Assembly (NCBI GenBank): GCA_946221495.1
Contig: CAMIFA010000038.1
Coordinates: 1-33,347 of the forward strand
Length of the DNA: 33,347 bases
Reading direction: 5' to 3'
Source: an uncultured cyanobacterium
GTDB taxonomy: Bacteria; Cyanobacteriota; Cyanobacteriia; Cyanobacteriales; Chroococcidiopsidaceae
Shown: in pieces, positions 22,392 through 30,911 of the stretch
Layout of the letters: the number at the start of each line of letters is the position of its first letter
How positions within the stretch are numbered: the first letter of the stretch is position 1
Notes under the pieces: generated by a model
Database searches by the model: none
Told to the model about the DNA's origin: nothing
What the model saw: only the letters and a program-made list of their open reading frames with translations
Position numbers and translations under genes: made by a program

Positions 22392-23489
22392 ATGAGTCTG
22401 AATTTTCGCTTTGCCATAGTGAGCGACTTACACATTGCCCTATCTCACACAATTTGGGATCATCCAAGTCGGTTTCATTTAGTAGAAGTCAGTATCCCAG
22501 CGCTAGAAATTGTTTTAGAGCATTTAGCACAACTGAACCTTGATTTTCTCCTGCTACCAGGCGACTTAACCCAACATGGGGAACCAGATAATCATGCTTG
22601 GTTGCAAGAGCGCTTATCACAGCTACCTTTTCCAGCTTACGTTATTCCAGGTAATCATGATGTGCCTAACTTATTGGCTGACGGACACTCGATTCCTCTA
22701 GATCAGTTCCCGCGTTACTATGGCAAGTTTGGCTATGACAACCCTGAGCAACTTTACTACACTTGTGAAGTTTTACCAGGAGTGCGGCTAATTGGGCTAA
22801 ATTCCAACTTCTTTAATCAGCAAGGACAACAAATAGGGCGCTTGGATGAGACTCAGTTGCAGTGGCTACGGGAAGTTTTGGCAACGACAGATGATTTAGT
22901 TTTGGTCATGGTGCATCACAATGTTCTGGAACATTTGCCCAATCAATCGCGCCATCAACTAGGACGGCGGTATATGTTGGAGAATGCAGCAGAACTATTA
23001 AAGCTACTGCGGGAATTTAAAGTGCAGCTAGTATTTACAGGGCATTTGCACGTTCAAGATATTACTTACTGTGATCGCGTCTACGATATTACTACTGGTT
23101 CTTTAGTCAGCTATCCTCATCCTTATAGAGTATTGCAGTTTCATCAAGATCAGCATGGTAGAAGCTGGTTAGAGATTGAGTCCCATCGCGTTCAAGCAGT
23201 ACCCAACTTTCCAACATTACAGCAGATGTCGCGTCAGTGGATGGGCGATCGCAGTCTGCCTTTTATGCTCAAACTCCTGACGCAGCCACCCTTAAACCTA
23301 CCCGAAGCGGAAGCAGAAAAACTAGCTCCGAGTTTGCGTAACTTTTGGGCTGATATTGCCAATGGTGATACTTTGTTTGACTTCCCTCAGTTGCCAAACG
23401 CTGCAAATCGCTATTTTAAAAAATATGGTGCGATCGCTGCTAATGGTAAGCCCGCCTTGATTGATAACAACACAACATTGCTACTTTAG
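22392..23489 (+). CDS. Calcineurin-like metallophosphoesterase (CpdA-like)
   Basis: A 365-residue phosphoesterase of the class III cyclic nucleotide phosphodiesterase type. The two-metal site is complete: D12 and H14 in IVSDLH, D58 in LPGDLTQHGEPDN, N88 and H89 in IPGNHD, a histidine in VMVHHNV and the final pair in FTGHLHVQD. No signal peptide is seen, so it is cytosolic. The 100-residue C-terminal extension beyond the catalytic domain is typical for the cyanobacterial version. Activity on cAMP would connect with cyclases such as the one at 6010, but the family also has other phosphodiester substrates and no direct link is shown. It is convergent with the RlpA-like gene, 17 bases apart. Confidence 0.88.
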   Translation: MSLNFRFAIVSDLHIALSHTIWDHPSRFHLVEVSIPALEIVLEHLAQLNLDFLLLPGDLTQHGEPDNHAWLQERLSQLPFPAYVIPGNHDVPNLLADGHSIPLDQFPRYYGKFGYDNPEQLYYTCEVLPGVRLIGLNSNFFNQQGQQIGRLDETQLQWLREVLATTDDLVLVMVHHNVLEHLPNQSRHQLGRRYMLENAAELLKLLREFKVQLVFTGHLHVQDITYCDRVYDITTGSLVSYPHPYRVLQFHQDQHGRSWLEIESHRVQAVPNFPTLQQMSRQWMGDRSLPFMLKLLTQPPLNLPEAEAEKLAPSLRNFWADIANGDTLFDFPQLPNAANRYFKKYGAIAANGKPALIDNNTTLLL

Positions 23490-23506
23490 TTATTATCTAA
23501 TGCCAT

Positions 23507-24016
23507 CTACTGGTTACTAGACTCATTGCCCCGTGTAATTACCTCAGTTCGTACCTTCGTTATCCCTTCTTGAGTAAATCCTAGCTGTTGGGCGGCGGCA
23601 CGCGATAAATCGATGATCGGCTGATCGGAACTTTTTGCCGGAGCAATCCGGTCAATAACGCGCACCTCAACTGTACGATCATTTTCAGGATTAGTAACAC
23701 GCACGACTGTACCCATAGGATAGTCAGCGTGAGCTGCCACTAACTGATTTTGATCATAAGTTTCACCGCTTGCAGTTTTCTGTCCTTGAAATTCCTCACT
23801 AATAAAGGCAGCAGATCCGGTCTGTGTTTCTCCTTGCTGAGAACTTGTTGGCGTTTCTTGTACAGGTTGAGTAACTGGAGGTGGTACGGCTTGTGGAGAA
23901 TCCTGCGCGGTAGGAGTATTTGACTGTGAGCTACAGCCAATAATTGTAGCAGTCATAGCAGATACAACAATGCCAGCAAGCGATCGCCGCGAATTTAGGT
24001 AACGTCTAGGCTGCAT
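23507..24016 (-). CDS. RlpA-like double-psi beta-barrel lipoprotein
   Basis: A 169-residue protein with a lipoprotein signal: hydrophobic IVVSAMTATIIGC, where the cysteine at about 28 would be lipidated. A Pro/Gln/Thr-rich linker of about 45 residues leads to a double-psi beta-barrel domain at about 75-165 with FQGQKTASGETYDQNQLVAA, YPMGTVVRVTNPENDRTVEV and VIDRIAP...IIDLSRAAAQQLG. RlpA proteins cut or bind peptidoglycan glycans lacking stem peptides. The opening ASWYG motif of standard RlpA is absent here (GSAAFISEEF instead), so lytic activity is uncertain; the aspartate of the NDRGP-like motif is present as IDRIAP. GGGAG eight bases upstream supports the ATG. It follows the FIST gene by 18 bases. 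Confidence 0.85.
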   Translation of the reverse strand: MQPRRYLNSRRSLAGIVVSAMTATIIGCSSQSNTPTAQDSPQAVPPPVTQPVQETPTSSQQGETQTGSAAFISEEFQGQKTASGETYDQNQLVAAHADYPMGTVVRVTNPENDRTVEVRVIDRIAPAKSSDQPIIDLSRAAAQQLGFTQEGITKVRTEVITRGNESSNQ

Positions 24017-24034
24017 AAATATTACTCCCTAATC

Positions 24035-25255
24035 TTACGGTTGACGGCAGATACCAAAAACAGATGTATATCCATGTATAAAGGTACTGCCACCCACAGG
24101 ACCAATTTCACCACCGCAGAAGAAACCCCCCAAAGGAATATTGTTTAAGTAGCGGTTAAACAGTCCAGAATCAAAATTTGGTTGTCCATATAGTCCTTCG
24201 CCGCGTCCTAGACAGGAGAACATCAATGCCCCAGCCGCCGCCGGATGGGACTGAGTTTGCTTTTGATAACGCTGGAGTAGCCATTCTAAATCTTCTGCCG
24301 ATGTTTGGGCATCTCGCAAGTGGAACTGAATGCGCTGACCAGGACGCACGCGATCGCCAATTGCGATCGCTCCTACTTTGGGATCTACCCCTAGCAAATT
24401 GCGGATTAAAAAATCTCCCTGTTCCAACTCCTGCTTAAATTCACTCCGCGCTACACCGATAAACAAAGAGTGTTCTGCCAGTTGCCGATCTGCATCACTC
24501 AGACTTTCAATTAAATTTCGCAGCACCTCTAGAGGCGGTTGTTCATCAAGCTCTATTAATATATTTTGTTCTCCTTTAGTAACTACACAAGGCTCACCAA
24601 TCGGTCGACATCCTTGCGCCACTATTGTTTCTAAGACAATATTGCCACTTAACGCCACACCAACTGTGCCTGAGCGGTGTAGGCGGTTGTTACAAAATAA
24701 ACCACTACGACCAGGTACAGGACTACCGCTAGCCTGTCCTCCTACGATTACCGCTCCCGGATAAGCAAAATCTAATCCTTGGAGTAAATCGTTAATTCCA
24801 GACGAAAATGGATCAGACAGCAAGATAAACTGTGGATGATCCTTTGGTGCTACCCCAACCAAATCGACCCAAGCATCAGGTGGGCTGTCTAAATCTGGTA
24901 ATTCCTCTGCCATCACGTGAAAGGCTTGAACCTTGACATCAGGGAGATGAGCTAAAGACAAGCTCAGAGCTGGTGAGTTCTCTAATTCTTGCATTTGTCC
25001 GCGTTGAGTCATCCCAATGATGCCACCACCACTACAGCCGACTAACACTGTAGTTTCTGGTAAACGTTCTTGCAGCAAGGGTAGCAGCCGCGAATACTCA
25101 CTTGTAAAAGCAGAAGAAATAAATACTAGCGCCAAATCTGCTGGAGCCTGTAACAACGCAGCAGCTCGTTCTACTACATCTGCAACAGCTGCTTCTAAAG
25201 AAGGACGGGTTGACAGAGCATTTGCCCACCGCATTTGTGCCATGAGTTCTACCAT
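24035..25255 (-). CDS. FIST-domain sensory protein
   Basis: A 406-residue soluble protein with FIST_N (about 35-225) and FIST_C (about 225-380) domains. Characteristic stretches are VLVGCSGGGIIGM, LLSDPFSSGINDLLQGLDFA, VIVGGQASG, and near the end MFSCLGRGEGLYG, GGFFCGGEIGPVGG. FIST proteins are thought to bind small ligands such as amino acids and to feed signal transduction. No kinase or cyclase domain is fused here. Two starts are possible: ATG 25255, with GGAG almost touching it, and ATG 25243, which gives MAQMRWANALSTRPSLEAAV, closer to the N terminus I remember for homologues; the gene may start there. It is the first gene of a probable two-gene unit with the RlpA-like lipoprotein. Confidence 0.88.
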   Translation of the reverse strand: MVELMAQMRWANALSTRPSLEAAVADVVERAAALLQAPADLALVFISSAFTSEYSRLLPLLQERLPETTVLVGCSGGGIIGMTQRGQMQELENSPALSLSLAHLPDVKVQAFHVMAEELPDLDSPPDAWVDLVGVAPKDHPQFILLSDPFSSGINDLLQGLDFAYPGAVIVGGQASGSPVPGRSGLFCNNRLHRSGTVGVALSGNIVLETIVAQGCRPIGEPCVVTKGEQNILIELDEQPPLEVLRNLIESLSDADRQLAEHSLFIGVARSEFKQELEQGDFLIRNLLGVDPKVGAIAIGDRVRPGQRIQFHLRDAQTSAEDLEWLLQRYQKQTQSHPAAAGALMFSCLGRGEGLYGQPNFDSGLFNRYLNNIPLGGFFCGGEIGPVGGSTFIHGYTSVFGICRQP

Positions 25256-25390
25256 CTCTCCCCTTGTTTACTAAAGTTTTTTCTATTGTCGATGCTGTGT
25301 TTAGTTAATAGCATCTCACTCAAGTTAATTTTCTAGTTCCTCCTACCAAAAATAAGTCCACATGGAGTAAATTCCAAACATCTCAACAAT

Positions 25391-25418
25391 AAAAAACCCC
25401 AGCTTACCGACTGGGGTT
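25391..25418 (-). terminator. Intrinsic terminator of the 78-residue protein gene
   Basis: On the minus strand AACCCCAG (25418-25411) and CTGGGGTT (25402-25395) form a perfect 8-bp stem around an eight-base loop, followed by a run of T (25396-25391 on the plus strand reads AAAAAA). It lies 22 bases past the stop of the 25441-25677 gene. This is the clearest Rho-independent terminator in the window. Confidence 0.9.
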
Positions 25419-25440
25419 GTAAAAATACTGATATTCTGCT

Positions 25441-25677
25441 TTATAAGTATCGGAAGACAAAAGCACTAAGAATAACGCTTAAGGCGATCACTAACACTAT
25501 ATTGTTGAACAGTCGTCCTAACTCTGGGTTAGCTCCTAGTGCCATATCGTCACGACCTGCTGTAAAAAATAAAGACCAAGCTTGGTTAGCACTAGTAATT
25601 TCAGATTCATTGAAGTCGGGTCTAAATACAACGGGTGCAAATAGATAGCGACTATCAATATCAAAGTCAGTTTTCAT
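25441..25677 (-). CDS. Small single-helix membrane protein, unrecognised
   Basis: A 78-residue protein with a polar N-terminal part of about 55 residues (MKTDFDIDSRYLFAPVVFRP and on) and one C-terminal hydrophobic helix (FNNIVLVIALSVILSAFVF) ending in RYL. AAGGAG four bases before the ATG and the strong terminator after the stop show it is a real, independently ended gene. It is 147 bases downstream of the psb34-like gene on the same strand. The tail-anchored layout resembles small photosystem or thylakoid subunits, but I do not recognise the sequence and the placement is only circumstantial. Confidence 0.75.
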   Translation of the reverse strand: MKTDFDIDSRYLFAPVVFRPDFNESEITSANQAWSLFFTAGRDDMALGANPELGRLFNNIVLVIALSVILSAFVFRYL

Positions 25678-25742
25678 TACGCTCCTTGATTGCTACTAAG
25701 TAGGTAGGCAGAAATATTTATTGTCAGGGTTAGGTAGAAGAA

Positions 25743-25770
25743 GGCAGAAGGCAGAAGGCAGAAGGCAGAA
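25743..25770. repeat. Four perfect GGCAGAA heptamers
   Basis: GGCAGAA occurs four times without interruption at 25743-25770, preceded by a degenerate AGAAGAA. This is a second short tandem heptamer family in the window, in the gap between the two small single-helix protein genes. Confidence 0.85.
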
Positions 25771-25823
25771 TTAAGCTGCATTTTACGTTTAATTAAGTTG
25801 GTCTACTTACTTTCAGAGATGCT

Positions 25824-25994
25824 TTAACTAATACCGAACGCAGCCAGTACCAATACACTCACAAATACCAAGGCTACTGCGCCCTGAATTGTGTAGCGGC
25901 GCTGTTGCTCAGGTGAAGGATACTCTGCGTAGTAGGTAGGAACTTCAGTGGCGTAGTTGTTGAGAATGCCTCTTTCGTCTGTGGTCGTGTACAT
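25824..25994 (-). CDS. psb34: Psb34-like photosystem II assembly protein
   Basis: A 56-residue protein, too short for most gene finders. It reads MYTTTDERGILNNYATEVPT, then YYAEYPSPEQQRRYTIQGAV and ALVFVSVLVLAAFGIS. The N terminus YTT(E/T)D..G.LNN(F/Y)A and the single C-terminal helix preceded by QQRRYTIQG match Psb34 (Ssl1498 type) as I recall it, a small subunit that binds CP47 during photosystem II assembly. Position on the membrane is the thylakoid. The ATG at 25994 gives the full family N terminus. It is the upstream neighbour of another small single-helix protein on the same strand and sits in front of a 10-bp hairpin. Confidence 0.8.
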   Translation of the reverse strand: MYTTTDERGILNNYATEVPTYYAEYPSPEQQRRYTIQGAVALVFVSVLVLAAFGIS

Positions 25995-26058
25995 GATTTT
26001 TTGCTTTTTGTTACTTTATGTAAATAAATGTAACAGCTTCGTTACAATACGTCAATAT

Positions 26059-26090
26059 TTAAGCAACTATCTGCTATAGGAGTTGCTTAA
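26059..26090. terminator. 10-bp perfect hairpin between TMEM14 and psb34-like genes
   Basis: TTAAGCAACT at 26059-26068 and AGTTGCTTAA at 26081-26090 are exact reverse complements with a 12-base loop. It lies 54 bases past the stop of the minus-strand TMEM14 gene and 64 bases before the psb34-like ATG. On the minus strand an AT-rich stretch follows. It may end the TMEM14 transcript or regulate the psb34-like gene. Confidence 0.6.
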
Positions 26091-26144
26091 CACAATTATT
26101 GGTAGCAAGCAGCTAGCAAGGCTTATAGATAATCTCTATAAGCT

Positions 26145-26453
26145 TCAAAGGATTTGATTGGCAATGACTACCAGCGCTAGCAAACCTAAAATAGCCATCA
26201 ATCCCGCAGGCATAAATTTGCGCGTTTTAGTAAACCTCAGAGCAAAAACAATTATTAAAATAGCTGTAATAATAGCGGCTATTGTTAGTCCCCAAGCTTG
26301 TCCTTGGAGTTGCATCACTCCAGCAAAAATCAGTAATAAGCCACTGATGCTGCCAGAAATTAGCGAAGCTTTGCTAGTAGCTTGCACATAGCCAATAATG
26401 CCGCCAGCAATAGCTAAGATGCCGTAGGCGATCGCCGCAATAACACCCGTCAT
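26145..26453 (-). CDS. TMEM14 family small membrane protein
   Basis: A 102-residue protein with four closely spaced helices, about 4-22, 28-48, 52-72 and 80-101. The glycine-rich first helix (AIAYGILAIAGGIIGYVQAT) followed by SKASLISGSISGLLLIFAGV is typical of the TMEM14/UPF0136 family. Plant plastid members (FAX proteins) export fatty acids, and animal members are mitochondrial; the role of cyanobacterial members is less clear, with lipid or fatty acid transport an inference from those relatives. It appears to be a single-gene unit. The length and helix number are complete for the family. Confidence 0.83.
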   Translation of the reverse strand: MTGVIAAIAYGILAIAGGIIGYVQATSKASLISGSISGLLLIFAGVMQLQGQAWGLTIAAIITAILIIVFALRFTKTRKFMPAGLMAILGLLALVVIANQIL

Positions 26454-26617
26454 AAATTAAAACCTAATTACTATAAACCTTATGTATACAGCTAAAGCTG
26501 ATTACTGCAAGCGTTGGTAGATAATTTAATATAGTTTGTAATCTCAAGCGGCAATTGCCCAATTAAAAAGCGAAGCGAAGTAACCTTTATAGATGCTTCG
26601 CGATCGCTCAAGCAAGC

Positions 26618-28615
26618 CTAGAAAGTGAAGGTAGTACGCAGTACACCCACCGTAGTTGTATCGTTGTTCTCGTTGCCTTCAGGATTAAACAGGATAAATG
26701 CTCCGGGCGTAATGCTGATATTGTCATTTACCCTAAAGCGAAAATAAGCTTCTAGATGGTAAGGAGTAGCCCGATCTTCACCCGCAGGAGTAAGCACAGC
26801 ATCACCATCAACAGAACTACGATAAAGCGGCTGTCCAAAGATGATACCCGCAGCGTTACCCTCATTGAATACATCTGTGAAATGCAGCCCTGCCATCCAA
26901 CTAGTAAAGGTACTAGAAGCATCTACCCGACCTGAAGAATCATCAACAAACAGCGCCGCGCCGTAAGTAGAAAAAGCAATCTTAGGAGCGAACCGCCAAG
27001 TTAAGGTAGCACCAACGGAGTTAAGTTTCACAGGTATGCCCAAAGGAAGACCACCTAAAGCGCCGCCAATATCAGCATTAACTAACCCTGTACCCAGGAT
27101 ATTGATCTCGTGATAGCTATTGGCATAGTTAACACCAATGTCAAGATTGTCGCTGGGTCTAAAAGTCAGTTGGGCAGCAGCAACGGTACTACCACCAAAT
27201 AAGCCTGCCCCCAAAGGATTACCAGAAACTCCCGGAAGTATGTCAGCAGCTTGATTGGGGATATTCGCATTTACACTACCGTACAAAGCTCTTAAATCGA
27301 GTGCGTCAGAAACGTTCCAAATAAAACCTGCCGCCGAAGCAAGTCCCGTACCGGAAGTACCGCCAGAGACGCGCACTACGGGGTTTAAACTGGCAAATCG
27401 CGAAACTGCCTCTTGCCCTTCACCGTAAAAAGGAGTAATAGCCGGAAAAGCATCCGACGTTTCTGCCGCAGTTCCGGCAAATAAAGTTAGCTTCTCAGCA
27501 ACTGGAAAGATGTAAAGTAGCTTGTAAAGCTCAATATCGTTAGCACTTATCGGCGTTAAAGTCTTAGGATCAATGCCAGGAAATTGAGGCTCAAAACTAA
27601 CGCGCGCACTGCTGGCACTGAGGATTGGTGATGCTAAACCCAAAGTATCTTGAACACTGCCAGTACCTTCTAACCCACCCAAGAAGTTATAAGCTTGCAA
27701 CCCTGTGATCAGTGAATCCTTGCCTGTAAAGCTGGTAGTCAGGTTCAAGCGCACGCGATCGACCAAAATAATATTAGCGTCATCGCCGCCAGGAGCGCCT
27801 CCTGTCGCACCAATTCCGGCAGCAATTACCTCACCGCTCAGTTTCGTAGTCGTAGAAAATTGATTAGCTTCCAATTCAGCTGTTTGCGCTTCTACAGCAT
27901 CTACCCTGCCGCGTAGCGTCGCCAGTTCAGCCGCAAATTCTTCTTGTAGTCTCTGGAGAGTAGCTAAATCTTCTCTGCTAACCAAGTTACTTGTTGCGGT
28001 TGCAATCAGTTCATTAACGCGATCTAGGCAAGCATTTAAACCTGCGGCAAACTCATAGCGAGTTAAAGCCCGATTACCCCGGTAAGTACCATCTGGATAT
28101 CCAGCAATACAGCCGTAGCGCTCAACCAGAGATTGCAGTGCCTGAAAAGCCCAATCAGTCGGCTGCACGTCCGAGAGTTGGGACACAGACGTTACCTGTG
28201 CGATCGCTGGTAGTGTTGAGTTGTCCGCACCTTCGGTATTACTGGGGCTACTTGCTTGTTGAGCTATCAGTTGAGGTACTGAGGGGTGTGGGCTGAAGTC
28301 TAAGGATAAATTACTATGCGGTTGATGTAACTGATTTGAATTTTGTTTACTCTGAGCATATTCAGCTAATTTTACCTGGGTGTGATTGTAAGTTAAACCG
28401 CGAGCCTGCCTGATATTTGGCTGCTTTTGAGGAATCCTAACTTGATTGGCAGTTTTAGCGGAGATGCCAATATTGGAGGTTCCTAATTCAGGATTCAGCG
28501 CCTGAGTGTCAATCACTAATTCCTCAGCAGCAGACATTGCTTCTAAAGGTAATAAACCAGCGAGTAAGCATAAAAAACTTACTCCACCAGCAGAAGCTAG
28601 GAGATGTACGTTCAC
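26618..28615 (-). CDS. Cyanobacterial SLH/OprB-type outer membrane porin
   Basis: A 665-residue outer membrane protein. A signal peptide (ASAGGVSFLCLLAGLLPLEA) is followed by a low-complexity linker, an S-layer homology domain at about 145-205 (VSQLSDVQPTDWAFQALQSL ... YPDGTYRGNRALTRYEFAAG), a coiled coil at about 215-255 (LQRLQEEFAAELATLRGRVD) and a beta-barrel to the C terminus, which ends in the phenylalanine expected of barrel proteins (RTTFTF). In cyanobacteria the SLH domain binds the pyruvylated peptidoglycan-linked polymer and the barrel passes small solutes, in some paralogues iron and other inorganic ions. The start is GTG with GAGGA seven bases upstream. It is monocistronic, with about 290 bases of upstream DNA free of genes. 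Confidence 0.93.
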   Translation of the reverse strand: MNVHLLASAGGVSFLCLLAGLLPLEAMSAAEELVIDTQALNPELGTSNIGISAKTANQVRIPQKQPNIRQARGLTYNHTQVKLAEYAQSKQNSNQLHQPHSNLSLDFSPHPSVPQLIAQQASSPSNTEGADNSTLPAIAQVTSVSQLSDVQPTDWAFQALQSLVERYGCIAGYPDGTYRGNRALTRYEFAAGLNACLDRVNELIATATSNLVSREDLATLQRLQEEFAAELATLRGRVDAVEAQTAELEANQFSTTTKLSGEVIAAGIGATGGAPGGDDANIILVDRVRLNLTTSFTGKDSLITGLQAYNFLGGLEGTGSVQDTLGLASPILSASSARVSFEPQFPGIDPKTLTPISANDIELYKLLYIFPVAEKLTLFAGTAAETSDAFPAITPFYGEGQEAVSRFASLNPVVRVSGGTSGTGLASAAGFIWNVSDALDLRALYGSVNANIPNQAADILPGVSGNPLGAGLFGGSTVAAAQLTFRPSDNLDIGVNYANSYHEINILGTGLVNADIGGALGGLPLGIPVKLNSVGATLTWRFAPKIAFSTYGAALFVDDSSGRVDASSTFTSWMAGLHFTDVFNEGNAAGIIFGQPLYRSSVDGDAVLTPAGEDRATPYHLEAYFRFRVNDNISITPGAFILFNPEGNENNDTTTVGVLRTTFTF

Positions 28616-28908
28616 AGCAAGTCCTCACACGATGAACTGTAAAGTTGGATAAGAATCAGATCAATGGTTGATTAAGTTAGATATGACCATTAATTTTGGA
28701 ATCATACTTTCCGCCAAGTGAATTTACAGCAATAACTGTAATAATTCCCATTTATTTAGATTCACTGATAACGATGGAGTTATCTGTAGTGAAATTATTT
28801 TAAGTGTCACTTGTACCCAGGACTACACTTAGTTAATTCGTAATTTCTATTAATACGATAGAAAAATCTAGTCTTACCCCTGCTGGAAGTCTGGATAATT
28901 CTACTTCT

Positions 28909-29769
28909 TTAGGGATTGCAATATATACAGTGAGATGGATCGGACTTTTCCAATCCATCAGGAAATAAGGTTTCTTCAGTAAAATCGCACTTTCTACATT
29001 GATAAATTAAAGCCAGGGTTAGCTCTGTGGGCAAATTACAACACGCACAGCGCAATCCCTTTTTCCTTTTAATTAACTCAAAGCCTGGGCAGGAACACTT
29101 TGGACAAAGGTGGCTAATGTTTCTGATTAAATCATGGGTTGCTTTGGCGATATTTTTCATTCTGGTAGGGTTATAAAGCGCCCGCATATCTGTCTCGATA
29201 TGTGCCTTGCCATCGGGTGAATTATTTAAAGCAAATGTAACTGCTTCTAAAAGTTGATCTTTTGAGGTGATGCCTTTGATAATCTCAGCGTTTCTGGATA
29301 AAGCATCAACTATTACAACTAGCCCATGTTCAGGGAAGCCTACTTGCTCAGCAAAAGCCTCTGCTTCTGGAACACTTTTAATAACCTTGTGACTATAGTT
29401 AGTTTCAGTAGAAAATTCTTGACCAACAATTTCTAATTCATTTGCTGTATCTAGTAAAATAACAACTTCTCGATTACACGCTATAAATGGCACAGCAGGG
29501 TGAGGGCTAAATGTTCCCTCGCTAGCAAATGCTAGAGTTTCACCTGTAACAGCTAAGGCTTTCTCAGCTTTTAGTCTTGCGGCTGCAAGTTGGTTACCCG
29601 CTCGTTCTACTTCTCTAGTAAATGTGCCGAATAAGTCAGTATCAAAATCTGGCGGTACGATAACTTGAATTCCTAATTCTTGTTTCAGGATGGGAGCAAT
29701 GACTTTCTCTTTGTGGTGTTTAGTGGCTAGCACTCCTACTCGATTGATAAATAGAGGATTTTCGCTCAT
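28909..29769 (-). CDS. DUF6671 family protein with C-terminal zinc-ribbon cysteines
   Basis: A 286-residue soluble protein. The first 200 residues form a conserved domain I recall as DUF6671 (RVGVLATKHHKEKVIAPILK, LAFASEGTFSPHP, THDLIRNISHLC). The last 70 residues have four cysteine pairs, CPKC, CACC, CRKC and CIYC, consistent with two zinc ribbons. The open frame extends upstream to 29832, but the ATG at 29769 (MSENPLFINRVGVLATKHHK) is the likely start, since the extra N-terminal residues are unlike the family. Even so the gene overlaps the end of the DUF2993 gene by 50 bases. No function is known to me; nucleotide or phosphate binding would be speculation. Confidence 0.8.
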   Translation of the reverse strand: MSENPLFINRVGVLATKHHKEKVIAPILKQELGIQVIVPPDFDTDLFGTFTREVERAGNQLAAARLKAEKALAVTGETLAFASEGTFSPHPAVPFIACNREVVILLDTANELEIVGQEFSTETNYSHKVIKSVPEAEAFAEQVGFPEHGLVVIVDALSRNAEIIKGITSKDQLLEAVTFALNNSPDGKAHIETDMRALYNPTRMKNIAKATHDLIRNISHLCPKCSCPGFELIKRKKGLRCACCNLPTELTLALIYQCRKCDFTEETLFPDGLEKSDPSHCIYCNP

Positions 29770-30574
29770 GGTGTGGTTTGATCTCATTAGAGCTAAAAGT
29801 ACCTGGAAAATGCTCAATTTGCGCGTAACCACTAAAAATTAGCTTCTGACCTTGAGTTTCTAAATTATTGAGGCGCATTGTCACACCATCGAGGTCAAAG
29901 GAACTTAAGTCAATCATGTTATTGAGAAGTTGAGCAAATGAGGCTGTCAAATCATGGGAAACGCCGCGAATTGACTCTGGCACTAAATCTAGCTCAAAGT
30001 GAGGATGTTGAAAACAAAGACGACGGCGTTGGGCGATCGCCAAAGTTGCAGTTAGGCAAACTGGCACTGTACCGTAAGGCAAGTTTGTATTCGCAAAGAT
30101 CCGCACTTGGTTGTCAGGTAGTAGTTGCAATTCCACATCTGTAAAGGAAATAGGTTCGCCGTTAGATAGATCACTCAACCCAGCAATAGAAATATTCTGG
30201 AGACGCTTTTTTACTAGTTCCGACTTAAAGGCTTGGTTAATGCCTGCTTCCGATAAAGTTACTTGAGCAACTGCACAGGTAGGTTGCTTGAGGCGGATGT
30301 GACCGTTGAGAATAGAGCGAAAGTCAAGAGCAACTGCATCCGTTTCAAATGACATTTCCTCAACTTGAAAGTCCTTGCGAATCACTAAACCACGACCACT
30401 CATTTTAAAGCTGTCTATGCTGCCTTGGAGAAGTTTACTAGAGGGACAGCGTACAGCAACTTCTACTGACTCGCTCTTAGTAAATAAGTGTTTAATTGAT
30501 TGGCTGGCAACAGTATTAACTAGGCGATCGCCCCAATCTGCGCTTAAGGAATCGGTCAAACCATTAAAAAACAT
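29720..30574 (-). CDS. DUF2993 family protein (LmeA-like)
   Basis: A 284-residue protein of the DUF2993 type, with the duplicated beta-rich pattern seen in MSGRGLVIRKDFQVEEMSFE, VALDFRSILNGHIRLKQPTC and VTLSEAGINQAFKSELVKKR. Actinobacterial relatives (LmeA) bind phospholipids in the envelope. The N terminus here lacks a clear signal peptide, so this cyanobacterial version may be cytosolic or membrane-associated. The C-terminal end of about 17 codons overlaps the start of the DUF6671 gene in a different frame, and the last 15 residues (HHERKSSIYQSSRSASH) look unconserved. The two genes are likely cotranscribed. The upstream region is shared with the divergent DUF815 gene. Confidence 0.8.
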   Translation of the reverse strand: MFFNGLTDSLSADWGDRLVNTVASQSIKHLFTKSESVEVAVRCPSSKLLQGSIDSFKMSGRGLVIRKDFQVEEMSFETDAVALDFRSILNGHIRLKQPTCAVAQVTLSEAGINQAFKSELVKKRLQNISIAGLSDLSNGEPISFTDVELQLLPDNQVRIFANTNLPYGTVPVCLTATLAIAQRRRLCFQHPHFELDLVPESIRGVSHDLTASFAQLLNNMIDLSSFDLDGVTMRLNNLETQGQKLIFSGYAQIEHFPGTFSSNEIKPHHERKSSIYQSSRSASH

Positions 30575-30911
30575 AAAGTTGCTTTGCTAATTAGATTTGC
30601 GAATCATTTTACTTGATTTCAATCATAAATACTGATATTTACAAATTGCAAATAAAATTTACCAATACTAACGTTTGGAAATTGCAATTAAACTAACTTA
30701 GAATCATTAGTCATTTGTCCCTGGTTATTAGTTAAACCCTAGCCACGCTCTTGTATGTGCTATGAACATCTGCGAATACTACTAAGAACTAATGGACTTG
30801 TTTGTATGCAGACTCATCAAAAGCCTGAGAAAGCTGCTTTTATCTAATTTTGTTTAGACACTGAGTTATAAAACTCTATAGCAACCACCTTTGACCGCAA
30901 CTAAATTATTA
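30575..30911. other. Divergent intergenic region
   Basis: About 330 bases between the minus-strand DUF2993 gene and the plus-strand DUF815 ATPase. AT-rich, with no gene seen. Both promoters should lie here, but no element could be assigned confidently. Confidence 0.45.

Noticed and set aside
24178..25274. Three plus-strand open frames of 85-128 codons opposite the FIST gene
   Set aside because: All are shadows of a well-conserved minus-strand gene and have biased, low-complexity translations.
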